Shown: piece by piece, positions 22,726-33,537 of the stretch | Layout of the letters: the number at the start of each line of letters is the position of its first letter | Position numbering within the stretch: the stretch's first letter is position 1 | NCBI GenBank assembly: GCA_024180945.1 | Contig: JAKSGN010000002.1 | Coordinates: 372,001 to 436,000 of the forward strand | Direction of reading: 5' to 3' | Origin: Macrophomina tecta | Taxonomy: Eukaryota; Ascomycota; Dothideomycetes; Botryosphaeriales; Botryosphaeriaceae | Length of the DNA: 64,000 nucleotides | The notes under the pieces: generated by a model | Seen by the model: only the letters and a program-made list of their open reading frames with translations | The model's database searches: none | Told to the model about the DNA's origin: nothing | Position numbers and translations under genes: made by a program

Positions 22726-23968
22726 CTAGCACTGGAAAGCCACCCCCTGCTTTTCTACCATGTTCTTCCCGCCGCCGGCGAAGCCCGTGCCCTCCGTCCT
22801 GATCTCGACAAGGCCAGGCTTCAGCTTTTCTTTGTCCTTCTTCTTCCCCTCTTTATCCTTCTTCGATTTCTTTTCTGGCGTCAAGGGAGCCTCGCAAACG
22901 TAGCATCTGATGATGCCAAACTCTGCCGTTGGATCGTGCGCGTCGGCTCCCTTGTGTGGTGTCATGAATTTGTTGGTGCATGGCTTGCAGAGCACATGTC
23001 CACACGGTATAGCTAGCACCGCCTTCGTTGCATTGGTGAGAGCTTTGCGACAGCTGGGACAGCTCCGAACAGGGTCGCCACTATTAGGATCCTTCTCCTC
23101 AGTGAAATTCAAGGTCGTCAGAGTCTTCAGCGAGTACTCATGGGGATCATCGTCAGGTGAGCCGGGGCATATCGGATTTAGCTTGACCTGCTTGGTGACT
23201 GCATGTAACGAGTCACCGTTGGCAGTACTGGTATCGGGTGTTTGGGAGGGCACCCAAAAAGAAGGCAGTGTCGACTTCGAGATCGCCTCACGCTGGTGCA
23301 CCATCATCAGTAAGAACTATAATCGGCAAATAGGGGAAGCGCAAAGTCAATTGCCTGTTTAAGGGCACACCGACCTTCTCGTCACTAAGTGTCTTGCGCA
23401 CTTTGCTCCGCTCTTCTTGCGCAACCCTCATAACCTCCTCTTCGTCGAATTCGAATTTTCTCTTGACACCCTTCTTGCCATCGGCGCCTTCGACCTCCCG
23501 TTCAACAGTGACTTTTCCTCCTTCCCTTCCAACAATCTTGCCGCCCATGCCCTGTGCCTCCAGGCCCATCTGCACCCTTTCGAAGTCTTCCACGGCCCGT
23601 CTCTCTTCCTCTGCCTCTCGTCTTATCCTCTCTTCCGCTTCCTGCTCAGCTCTCTTCTCAGCCTCCTTCTCTAGCCGCTTGATCTCTTTCCGCTGGGCGA
23701 GCAGGTTGTTGATCGCACATTCACGGCAGAAGATGTCGCCGTGAGGGCAAGATACCGGGTCGCGTGACGGAAGTAGGCATAGCTTGCAAGAAGAAAATGG
23801 CAGGAAAGAGTCGCGAGTGAGGCGGGTGCGGGATGTGCCCCAGGTGGATTTGAGCTGATCGCGTTCATATGAGGTGAAGAAAGCCAGAGAGGTGTTGCGC
23901 TTGCCTACTGTCGGTTAGCGATTTGTGCGAAATCACGGAGGGCAGAATGCATCCGTACTGTGCGACAT
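22726..23968 (-). CDS. NOSIP-type RING/U-box E3 ubiquitin ligase
   Basis: A homologue of nitric oxide synthase-interacting protein, a nuclear U-box-like E3 ligase linked to splicing complexes. Three exons on the minus strand: 23959-23968 (10 nt), 23375-23904, 22726-23292, giving 368 aa. The splice restores [21 protein letters not shown], the family N-terminus. The first zinc module is [20 protein letters not shown] then CREC (about residues 38-62), followed by a long charged helix ([19 protein letters not shown]). The second module is [10 protein letters not shown]...[11 protein letters not shown] near the C-terminus. The [10 protein letters not shown] motif between them is also conserved. 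The second intron uses a weak donor (GTCGGT), so its edges are the least sure part. The tail is Lys-rich. Divergent from TAZ1. Confidence 0.88.
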
Positions 23969-24365
23969 TTTGGACAGGTCGAGCAGCTACAGCGCAGCGT
24001 CGTGGTGGATCCAGCTTGAGTCGCGTGGGGGATTGCGGTCAACGTTTCGGCGGCATCGGCAGAAACACGCGTGTGCAGGTGCCATCCGTCACATCGACTG
24101 ATGGCGATGTGCGGCCAGGACTTTTCTCATGCACATAGAAACGCGGAGATGAAGCCGGCAGCGCGCGTGCGGGAGTGCAAGCTCCCCACAGGCCACTGTC
24201 ACGGCCAAGTCCCTGCCACGATCGTGGCCAACCCATGTCGATTTTCAGAAGCCTTAGGGCTCAACAACTTTGTGTCAATCTCAATCCGCAACTCCACTCT
24301 CTTTTCCTCCTTCCCTCTTTTCTTCATCCGAGTCCCTCGTTTTAATGCTTCCGACATAATCCGCG
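23969..24365. promoter_or_regulatory. Divergent NOSIP/TAZ1 promoter region
   Basis: A 397-bp region between outward-facing start codons. A single ACGCGT lies at 24067-24072, and T/C-rich sequence precedes the TAZ1 start. No specific regulation can be claimed. Confidence 0.4.
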
Positions 24366-25721
24366 ATGCCGCAGGATGAGCATCCGGCTGCTCCAAGCCT
24401 CCCATGGCGCTGTGGTTCTGTGGTCATCATGGGCGCCGTGGGCCTGCTGAGCCGCGGATTTCTCGTCGGTCTCAGCAATCTCCAGGTCAATGGCATGGAC
24501 AAGTTCCTCGAACTGCTCGATGAGCGCAAAGATGTCCAGAGAAGACAGCGAGGATTAATTACAGGTGAGCCTGAAGCCTCGCGACTTAGTGGCGCAAAAG
24601 ATCCAGTCCGACTAATTTGAAGCCTCTAACAGTCTCCAACCACGTATCCGTGTATGATGTACGCCCTGACGCTTTTGCGCAAGGAACGCATATTCCTGCA
24701 AGCCGGTCATACTAACTTCTGCGTCTGTTCACCGCCGTTCAGACTTGACGACCCGTTGATCTGGGGCACCCTGCCCTTGCGGTACATGTTCAACCCAGAC
24801 AACATGCGCTGGAGCCTTGCCAGCCACGACCTCGCGTTCCCGAATAAGTACGTCCAGCAAGTTCACGCAACGAACAGCAATATACTAATAGAATCTGCGA
24901 CCAGGCTCCTCTCCACCTTCTTCTCCCTCGGCCAAACCCTCCCCTGCCACCGCCTGGCGCACTCCCCCTACGGCGGCCTCTTCCAACCCACCATGACGCA
25001 AGCGATCCGCCTCCTCTCACGCGCGCCCTTCTCTGCCCCCCTCGCCTGCAATGACTCCACCACCACATCTTCCTCCGCCACCGCCGCCGCCGCCGCCGCC
25101 GATATCCCCGACCCCTTCACCTCTGCCGCCCTCACCTACACCACAACCGGCCATGACACCTTTCCCGCACCCGCGGCCTACCTCTCCCGGCGCCACGGCT
25201 GGGTCCACATTTTCCCGGAGGGCAAGGTGCACCAGAAGGACGACCGCACGATGCGCTACTTCAAGTGGGGCGTCGCGCGCTTGATCCTCGAGAGCGACCC
25301 GTGCCCGGACGTCGTGCCCATGTGGATCGAGGGGCCCGACCAGATAATGCACGAGTCGCGCAAGTTCCCACGGTTCCTGCCGCGGCTGGGAAAGACGGTG
25401 AATGTGACTTTTGGGGAGAAGGTGGATGTGGACAAGGTCTTTGGAGATCTGAGGGAGAAGTGGAAGAGGCTGAAGGAGAAGGAGGAAGGAAGCGAGAGGT
25501 TGGAGGTTGGGGTGCTGAGTGACGGGCTGAAGTATGGCAAGGATGCGGTAGAACTGAGGAAAGAGTGCGCCATGCGCGTAAGAGAAGAGGTGTTGAAGGT
25601 AAGGAGAGGCAGAGGCTGGCCAGACGAAGACCCGAAGGCGGGTCTAGTGGAGACGTGGGCACTAGAGGGCCCCAAAAAAGAGGGAAAGATGGAGGATGAG
25701 AGTTGGGTCAAAGACACCTGA
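24366..25721 (+). CDS. TAZ1, tafazzin (cardiolipin-remodelling transacylase)
   Basis: Tafazzin exchanges acyl chains between phospholipids to remodel cardiolipin in mitochondrial membranes. Four exons: 24366-24564, 24633-24651 (19 nt), 24743-24847, 24905-25721, giving 379 aa. The HX4D catalytic motif NHVSVLD (His70, Asp75) is spelled only after splicing. The 19-nt exon carries the histidine, and the aspartate comes from exon 3. Next follow DPLIWGTLPLRYMFN, the HRLAHSPYGGLFQP region and the second motif IFPEGKVHQ (about residues 208-216). Between them lies an unusual Thr/Ala-rich insert with an alanine run (about residues 158-180). The C-terminal part is charged and helical. Divergent from the NOSIP gene. 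Confidence 0.93.
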
Positions 25722-27838
25722 AGAGCTCTCAACTTGCTTGTCAAACTTGTAGATATATAACCGCTCGCATTGTAGACCTTCGGAGAATTTGGAGATGTCG
25801 GACACGGCTACGAATATTGATATTCCGTCTATGAAGGCAGTCTGTATTTAATGTTGTCCGCTGCTAAGAAGGCTCCAAATACACTCTCCGATGCTGATGA
25901 TCCATCCTAACTGGAGAAACAGATATAAAATGGTGTGCCCTCAAATTAGCTCTCTAGTTCACATCGACGAACCTAGCGACGGCAACCACCTAGAGAGGCG
26001 ACGCCCGGGTTGTCTGCAAATTTGGCTTGGTTTCATCATCGGGCAAAAATTAGCCACCGTCCCTCCAATCTCGACGCCCAATCGACCACCACTGGCTAAC
26101 AAAAACCACATCCTTCCCATTCTTTCCCCTCCTTTCTTCCATCAACCAAGTTTCTTTTCTCGTCCTTACCACTCCACCTCGCCCGCACCGTTTCCTCACC
26201 AGCCCGCCTTCTCCATCCCCGTCCCTTCCCTGCCCACCTCGCCATCCTCCCCAACCGTCCAGGCCACATACATGACACTCTCCGCACCCGAGAGCAACGC
26301 GCCTCCGATTGAAAACTACATTTAAACACTGTCATCAGCCGTGCGCGAAGCCTGCGAGACGGGGTCCCTCGGCTTGCGGAGAAAAAAGTTAAGAGGCCTC
26401 CAGAGCTAGTGGTACTTGTCGTCATGAGCGCGGATGAACCCCAGGTGGAAAGGATGCGCACGTGCGGACGAGCGCCCGCTCATCCGAAGACGAAACGAGC
26501 ATGACAGAAGCGAAGGTGGAGAGGAGAGACAGAGAAGGAGGAGGATGACGAAGGGCGATGGGCAGCGATTGACCAAGCGAGCAGGCAGATGCGGCTAGAG
26601 AAACGAGGCCGACAGAAGCGAGTAGGGAAAACAAAGGAGAAAAAAGAAGTCAGGGAAGATAGCAGTGCGAGAAGGTGCAGTGAAAAAAAAAAAAAAAAAA
26701 AGGAGGATATCCATAACGGAACGGAACGGGCGCAGAACACAGGACCGGTGCTCTTGCTGAATGCAGGCCAAGGCTCAAAAGCCTCGAACCTCCCCGCTCC
26801 GATCTCTGTTCTTGTTGATCACTCAGTGCCAGGCAACTGTGTAGGCTGCCTTATAGCTCATGATAGCTCGGTGAGGTTTGTCGTCACGGCGGGGAGAGCG
26901 GCCGTCCTGGTTCGTTTACGCTCGTTGTTCGTCGGTGTAAGGAAAGAGAGGGTGGCGGCCGCGGATATTCACAAGATGAGATGCGTTTGCGCATGAAGGT
27001 TAGTCCGTCCGCCGAAATTTATGCGCAGCCGGTGCTCCCAGCAAGCCGGAGCAGACGGACCACTGGCAAGTCGTGACCGCACCGTTGTGCTACGCTGCTG
27101 ACCAGTTCCAAGAGCAGCAGAACGCGATGAGGCACGAAAAGACAGACACACCCAGTATCATGCGGAATATTGCCCAAGTGTAATGGCACTTCGCTGTGAT
27201 ATAGCTCAGCCCCTTCCTAGCATCAAATTATACCTTTGCTCACGATCATCATAGCCGTACATTCGACAATGGAGCCAATTGAATGACCACGCGGGCGTGC
27301 CAAGCTGCGCTGCTACCACTACCTAAAAGACGTTCAGTGTCCGAAAACTCATCTTTTCTTTCATATAACGAAACTTTGGCTTTGTGGAAGAAATAACTCA
27401 TATATACCTATCAACGTTGGAGCTGAGTGGGCGAGCGTCTTGCAGTTATCTTGCCAATCAGCACACGGCATACAAGATGTGGGGGGAAACTGTTTTACAA
27501 GAGTAATTATCATTGAGGGTATCTTTCGCCAGCCAGCCAAACCCCAAGTGCCATCCGTTGTTCTTTACTGAAATATGTGCAGCAGTACAGTGACCACCGT
27601 TATAGTAATACAAGATAACCGTATCTCACAAAAACGAGCGCACCTCTCGCGAGGGTTAAAGAGAGGTACCCAACCGTAAGATATACGAACCAGAAAAGGA
27701 GTGGGTAAAAAGAGATGCCAAAAAAAAAAAAAAAAAAAAGAACCGACCAACTCCAACCCAAGTCCAGCCGAACCAGTCCAGCCTTGTCCTGCCAACCCAC
27801 GCTGGAATAGAATAAACACACAAAATGAAGGGTTTGGC
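25722..27838. other. Large convergent gap between TAZ1 and SGF73
   Basis: 2.1 kb with no recognisable gene. The plus strand is pyrimidine-rich over about 26110-26270 and purine-rich over about 26490-26640, like two promoters facing each other across about 220 bp. A 17-codon frame starts at 26271. Long A runs occur at 26684-26701 and 27720-27739. The right third is A/T-rich and silent. Confidence 0.4.
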
Positions 27839-29310
27839 TCAGCCCACAGCGCCAACTCCGCTGACGCTTTGCTTCCTACTGGGTGGGCCTGGCAGCTGCC
27901 CAGGTAGAATCTGTCTGGGCCCACCTACGCTCGCCTGTCTCCTAGATGCGACGCTGCTGCCATCCACGCTCATACCGTCGCCCATAGTAGCACCTGCAGC
28001 ACCACTCATGAAGCCAGCAAACGCCGAGCCTTGATCTAGGGGTCCGAAGATGCCGCTCAGAAAATTGGTTGCTGGAACGCGAGGGGCGCCCATTCCACCG
28101 TCGGCAGTAGCTGCAGAGTGAGGGTGGATGCTCGCAGGCGGAAGTCCTGTGGAGAAGAGGCCAGCACCGCGGGAGCCACCCATGGCGTTCTGTAGCATCT
28201 CCTTAATCCGGATATTGCGGTATTTCGACTGCATGGAAACCAACGGCCGAGAGACAAGAGGTGCAGGGCGAGAGCGGGCAATTGCGGCCATGATAGCATC
28301 TTTCTCTTCATCCGAGTCGATAGGTCCGTGGTTGTCGAAGTCATCTGCCAGTGGAGCATTCGCATCGATAGCGGCACGCTGCTGCTTGGCCTGGTTTTTC
28401 TTTTGGTACTGCGCGAGCAGCATATCGTACGGCAGACTGCGGCCAGGCACCGCACGCTTCGCTCCCATCGAGTGGCTCTTGCATGTCAAGCTTCTTGCGC
28501 ACATGGAGCCATTCGGCAGCAAAACACCGCACTGCTTCTCCACATCCACCGGTCCCTTGGGTTTCGGAGCCTTGGCCTTCGGTTCGTCCTTCTTCTTCTT
28601 CTTGGCCGGTGCCTTCTCCGCATCTCCATCTGCCTTGCGCTTCTTGCTTTTCTTAGCTCCTTCACCGTCCAACGCGCCCTTGGCGCTCTTGCGCGCGTTC
28701 TTAGGGGGTCCGTCCTCGTCATCATCGATGATGCCCTTCTCCCGCCGAATCGCCGCCTCTTTGGCTTCCTTCGCCTCCTTCTTCTTCTTCAGCTTCGCCT
28801 GCTTCTTGTCCAAGCACTCCTTGATGTGGTCTTTCGCCGCAGTACGCAGGACGGGCCGGCGACAGTGGCGGCATTGCACGGTATCGAGGTGGTCGTCCAA
28901 GGGGCGATTTGTCGGGAAAGCGGCGGTCGTCTTTTCGTCAAGCTGGTTCACGAGGGGCGACGAGGGCGCCGAGGGGGGTTCGACCTTCTTATTGTTGGAG
29001 TCTAAGTGAGCACGAAAGCCGTTATTAGCATACGGAGTGGAACTGAATGCGGCGCGGCTGTGGCGTGTGCGGCGTACCAACTATCTCGCTCTCCTTCCAG
29101 TTACCCGGCTGGGTCTGCTTGACAGTAGCCTTCTTGAGTTTGAAGGTCGCGGGCTTTTTCTCCTTATCGGTGAATATGTCATCGTAGGCACGAGCGTCGA
29201 CGAGGCTCTGCTTGGAGCCTGGGCCTGCGGCGGATGAGTATTAACATGACGCGGTGAGTGGACAGGCGACCGAGAGCCGACTTACCCTTGCGCGCACCGC
29301 TGGCCACCAT
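27839..29310 (-). CDS. SGF73 (ataxin-7-like), SAGA deubiquitinase-module subunit
   Basis: Sgf73 anchors the Ubp8 deubiquitinase module to SAGA. Three exons on the minus strand: 29286-29310 (25 nt), 29078-29224, 27839-29001, giving 444 aa. The N-terminal exons encode the module-anchoring segment (MVASGARKG, then TVKQTQPGNWKESEIVDS). A zinc motif follows at about residues 101-119 (CRHC...HIKEC). A Lys-rich disordered stretch precedes the SCA7 domain (CGVLLPNGSMCARSLTCKSH, about residues 215-240), which binds nucleosomes in ataxin-7 proteins, then KRAVPGRSLPYDMLLAQYQ. The C-terminus is low-complexity. The start at 29310 gives the most N-terminal in-frame splice chain I can build. Confidence 0.9.
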
Positions 29311-30309
29311 TTCGGGTGCCTGAGAAAGCGCTATGAATATTTGAATAGATGAGATAGCGAAAGTCGCTGGGTGCGCATTTGGGCGGAGATGGTTGAGGCC
29401 CGGGTGTGGGGGATGCACTGCGGTCGCACGTAGGCCCTCACACTAGTCCTATTGCATCAGTAGCGTTAGTGGCCTGAGGCACGCGTCACCCCAGACCTTC
29501 GCATGAGAGACTCGTGAGCCTGGAATATTTCAGTCGATCCATTTCGCGTATTATGTGATACTTCTTCACTGCACGCAAGTCTGCTTCATCGGCTGACGGT
29601 CCATTTAGTGTACAATTCGCTTTGAGGTACCTGAGTAGAAGTTTGGTGGCAGAGGAACTCGCCAAAGCGGCTTCGAGATCTACCTTACACTGAAAGTATA
29701 TGGAAAGGTAAGAAAGGGCAATATAGGAAATCTTTTTCTGTGGGACCCCACCGCAAGAGTGCACCAGAGCGCCGAGAGCACCATCGCCAGATCGCAGAAC
29801 CCCCCCAGCCCTCAGCATTGTAAACTATGCATCGGGAAGCTCTGAACAGCCGCCCACACTCATACCGCCGTTGCAACGCCCGTGAGATGCCGCATGAGAA
29901 AAGTAGAGAAGAGACAAAATTCGACAAGGAAAAATGGTCCTGTCGATCTCCGGGAGACCTGGAATACAGTTATAGCTTGCCAGCGGTTGCCAGTCCAAGC
30001 CGGAGAGAACCGTCCTGACTATACAGTGCCGAGAGCATACAGCAATCTCCCATGACACTAAATAGCCAGGACACCAAAAACTGGAGAAAGGACTGAGAGT
30101 TCCTTGTAAAATATCTCATGCCGCTCATCAGTCATGTCGCTCTAAACGAAGAAGAGAAACTGTAGCATCCATGCAAAAAGTAAGAGAAATCGCATGATGT
30201 GGCCCGTCATCGACAGCAGTCTGACCTTTGAAGATCTTGCCCGATGTGAGCACGAGGCCTCAATACAACTTCCGGAAGACAGCTAGCAGGGGAGCGAAAG
30301 ACTAGGCAG
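29311..30309. other. SGF73 upstream region and ITC1 3' flank
   Basis: A 1-kb spacer between two minus-strand genes. The portion next to 29311 should be the SGF73 promoter. No domain-bearing frame or RNA gene is seen. Confidence 0.4.
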
Positions 30310-33300
30310 CTAACGGCCTGCCTTCTTTGACCGCGAGCTCTTCGCCTTCGTCTTTGGTGGCGGTTGCTGGGAATGAAGATGCTCCAATTCTTCTAATGCA
30401 TAGGTATTCTCCCACTTGAGACACCAGTACTTCGAGGAGTCATTGTCGGTGTAGGTCTTTTTCCGGGTTTGGATACCAGTAGTGTCTTCGCCTGCCGTCT
30501 TCTGGGCTTGAACTTCGCTGAGATGGTTCTTCCAGTTGACCATATATTCAATGATCGGGTCCTGCCAGTTGCTGAGCTCTTTTTTCAGCTTCAGCTCTCG
30601 ATGCCCACGGTCGTCTAGCCATTCGTGGAGCTTCTGCACGTCCTCCGGATTGTCCATATAGCCCCATTGAGCTGAATCTGTTAGGTGCACTGGGCCCTCT
30701 TCCAGATCCCGGCGCTCTTTCTTGGTCAAGCCTGTGAGTGCTTTGTACTCCTTCTCATCTTCTGGCGTATCATGCTCCAACAATGGTTGATCAAGCGCAT
30801 CCGGACCCTGCACCCATAGGCGACCATTTACGTAGCCATACTCGGCGGTTGAGCTTGTGGGAAGTCCACCAAGAGGCATACCCCATCTCTCAAGCCACCA
30901 GTATGTGTTGCAGAATCGATCCTTGCCAAGGCATCGCAGCTGCTGGCACTGATTTTCTCGAAGCTCTTCATCAAACTTTCGGATCTCGGCTTCGCAGTTC
31001 CTGATGGCCTCGTTGGTCTTGTCGATCTTCTTTAACAGGTCCCGATAGGCATTCCTTTGCTTTGCCTTTTCAGCCTCCTCCTTCTCTTTCTTTTCGCGCT
31101 CCTTGCGCGTTGCCTCATCCTCGTGCTTTCTTTTGCGACTATTGGCGCGGCGAAGTCGGCGGGCACCCTCCTCGTCTTCCGCACCATCGTGATCGGCGTT
31201 TGTGTCAGGTTCGGTGACACCAGACATACTGGCGTCGCCATTACTTTCAGCTGGCGGCGGTGAGACTGACAAAGTTGCCGGATAATCCATCTTCCTCTTC
31301 TGCTCCAGCTGTGCTAGTTCGGCCTGGTACTCCTTCCGCTTCTTCTGCTGCTCCATCTTCTGATTTCTGATAGCAGTCATATTGATATTGCAGTTCTGCA
31401 TATACGTCCGGACGGCATCGGTGAAAGTTGCATACTGCGTGATAATACCCAGCGCAGCTATGCGGTGGTTAATATCCAGAGAGTTGTATTGGAGTGCGAC
31501 CGTCTCGGGCTCAGGATCCATATCTGACGGCACGAGGTGAGCGAGGATTTTCTCGCAGACCTCCTTACGGCGCGGGTTGAGAGACGCCTGCCTTAAAGCT
31601 CCCACAAGTACGGATTGCCAACCCCCGTCTCCGAAACTCCGTCGTGCCAAGTGGTCTATCCAGTCAAAATGAGAAAGCAATTCTGATGCGCGGTTAGTCT
31701 GTTCTGGTGCCACACCCTTAGCAGCCTCTGACTCGGTCATCTCCTGAGCTTGTAGCTTGCTCAAGCTGGCACGAGTGCGTCTTGCAGGCGGGGTCTCAGA
31801 TCGCGCAGGCGATGGTGATTTAGTGCTCTGATCGCCCTCATCCTCCTCGGGTTCAATATCTTGGGAAAATTCAGAAGCCAATTCGGAAAGGACCTTGATA
31901 TGACCCTTTTCATCCACCAGTTGCTTCAACACCGCACAGTGCATCTCAACAAGAAGTTCGCAGTTGGTCGCATCTCCGTGATACCCAAGCGCTTCGATGA
32001 AGTCATCTACTGTGAATGAGTCCAAAATGAAGACCTCAGCATGTACATTGAGAGTTTGCCAGACGAACAAAAGGTCCCCGACAGACTTCATCTGAATACC
32101 AAGTTTATCAGTTGGAGGCTCTGCACCAGGAGGCACATCATCAGAGAGAAATTTGAGCGCAGGACGCTGCAGCCCGTTCCGCTTCGGTTGGATCAGAAGG
32201 TCCTCAATAGGATACTTGATCGGAGCAGGACGCGGAGGAGCTTGAGCTGGCGGAGGTCTGGAAGGAATGGTAATTTGGTGTTGCGAAGGACCGTACTGGC
32301 CGTTGATCGGGACAGACGGCGTTCCCTGCGTTCCTGGAGGTGGCTGAAATGGCGGGGGCGCAGGCACGCCGGGCCCTGGTCTGAATACTCCAGTCGTGGG
32401 AGCTGGGGGAGGCTGGAACTGGGCATATTGAAATGCCACGGTTTGTGGAGGTTGGCGCTGGAGCTCATTGCCGGGACCCCTATAGTAGTTGAAGAACGTG
32501 GTGTTCTCGTTCTTGATAACGTTCTTTTTTGCCTCAGCAATTCCTTGCGCAGTCAAATGATAAGGAACCTCTTTCGGTAGCCTGAACTCAGCCACGAGTT
32601 CAGGCTTGACCTGCCATGGCGCGCCCTTGTAATTCTCACTGTGTGCGATATTCCGGATGAAACTCCGCAGAATTGACCTAGAGTATGTCCTTCGATCTCT
32701 AGACAACCGCTTGCTATCAAGGAGCATGTCATTGGATTGTCCGTTCTCATGATTGACAGTGACGAAGTAACGCGACAGCGGAGGCTGATTCAATAGAGGA
32801 TGGCTCCTGATGTCCACTGACGGTGAAAATGTGATCTTGTCGCGAATAATGCCAGGCACGCGCTTGTCCGTGTTCTCGTCGACCTGCGCAATAACGTGCT
32901 CGCCGGGGTAGTAGTCGTCCTTCAAATCGGCGTGTACGCGGGTTACCAGTTCCTCGAGGCGAGGTATCGTCGAGTGGTGCACCTTGCGGCAAACCTGATA
33001 GCGCAGGGGACCTGGAAAGATGCTTCTAATTTCACGAGCGTCCTCATCCTGTGCACAGTCAGCTCACTCGCCGCGAACATGACGCCGGACATACACACTT
33101 CGGCTTCTAACGCGTCGAAGAACGAGAGGTTTCCTTGGCCGGTAATCTGGTTGGTGAACTGTTTCTGTGCAGAGTCAGCCACGGTATGCAGGATCACATC
33201 GTGGTTTTGTGTTGCTCACTTTGCGATAAAAATCCAGCCTGGCGCATGTTAGCATTCTGGACAGGCCCTACTTCGCGATGAAAGGTCGCGGAGCATACCT

Positions 33301-33537
33301 ATTTGCGTATTTATCGTACTCAGTGAAGATCTCACCGGTCGCCTTGATCATCCAGACCTACACGTCCGTTCAGCATCCTTTCCCTGGGCGTCCAGGCTCC
33401 ACGTATATGGTATGCGTACCGTTGCATTCTCATCTCGGATATTTGGGTCTGGCACGAAAGCCACTGGAGCTCTTTTGTAGAAAACCTGTACCAATTAACA
33501 ACATGGCGCGCAGACATGAACGAGGCGAGCTCACCAT
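30310..33537 (-). CDS. ITC1-like ISWI (ISW2) chromatin-remodelling subunit (WAC/DDT/WHIM)
   Basis: Itc1/Acf1-type partner of the ISWI ATPase, positioning nucleosomes and repressing genes. I join six exons on the minus strand: 33535-33537, 33420-33485, 33299-33357, 33220-33238, 33099-33164, 30310-33048. All introns are GT-AG (49, 62, 60, 55 and 50 nt), giving 983 aa. The first coding exon is just the ATG, and exon 4 is only 19 nt. The join yields MVFYKRAPVAFVPDP...VWMIKATGEIFTEYDKY, then RLDFYRKKQFTNQITGQGNL, a clean WAC domain (about residues 1-110). The DDT domain is near residue 400 (VWQTLNVHAEVFILDSF), a charged coiled coil is near 610-760, and the WHIM-type block CLGKDRFCNTYWWLERWG is near 780. 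The Pro-rich stretch at 260-340 is disordered. Confidence 0.93.

Noticed and set aside
28128..29009. Long plus-strand open frame
   Set aside because: It is the antisense shadow of SGF73, whose Lys/Ala-rich coding gives few stops on the other strand.
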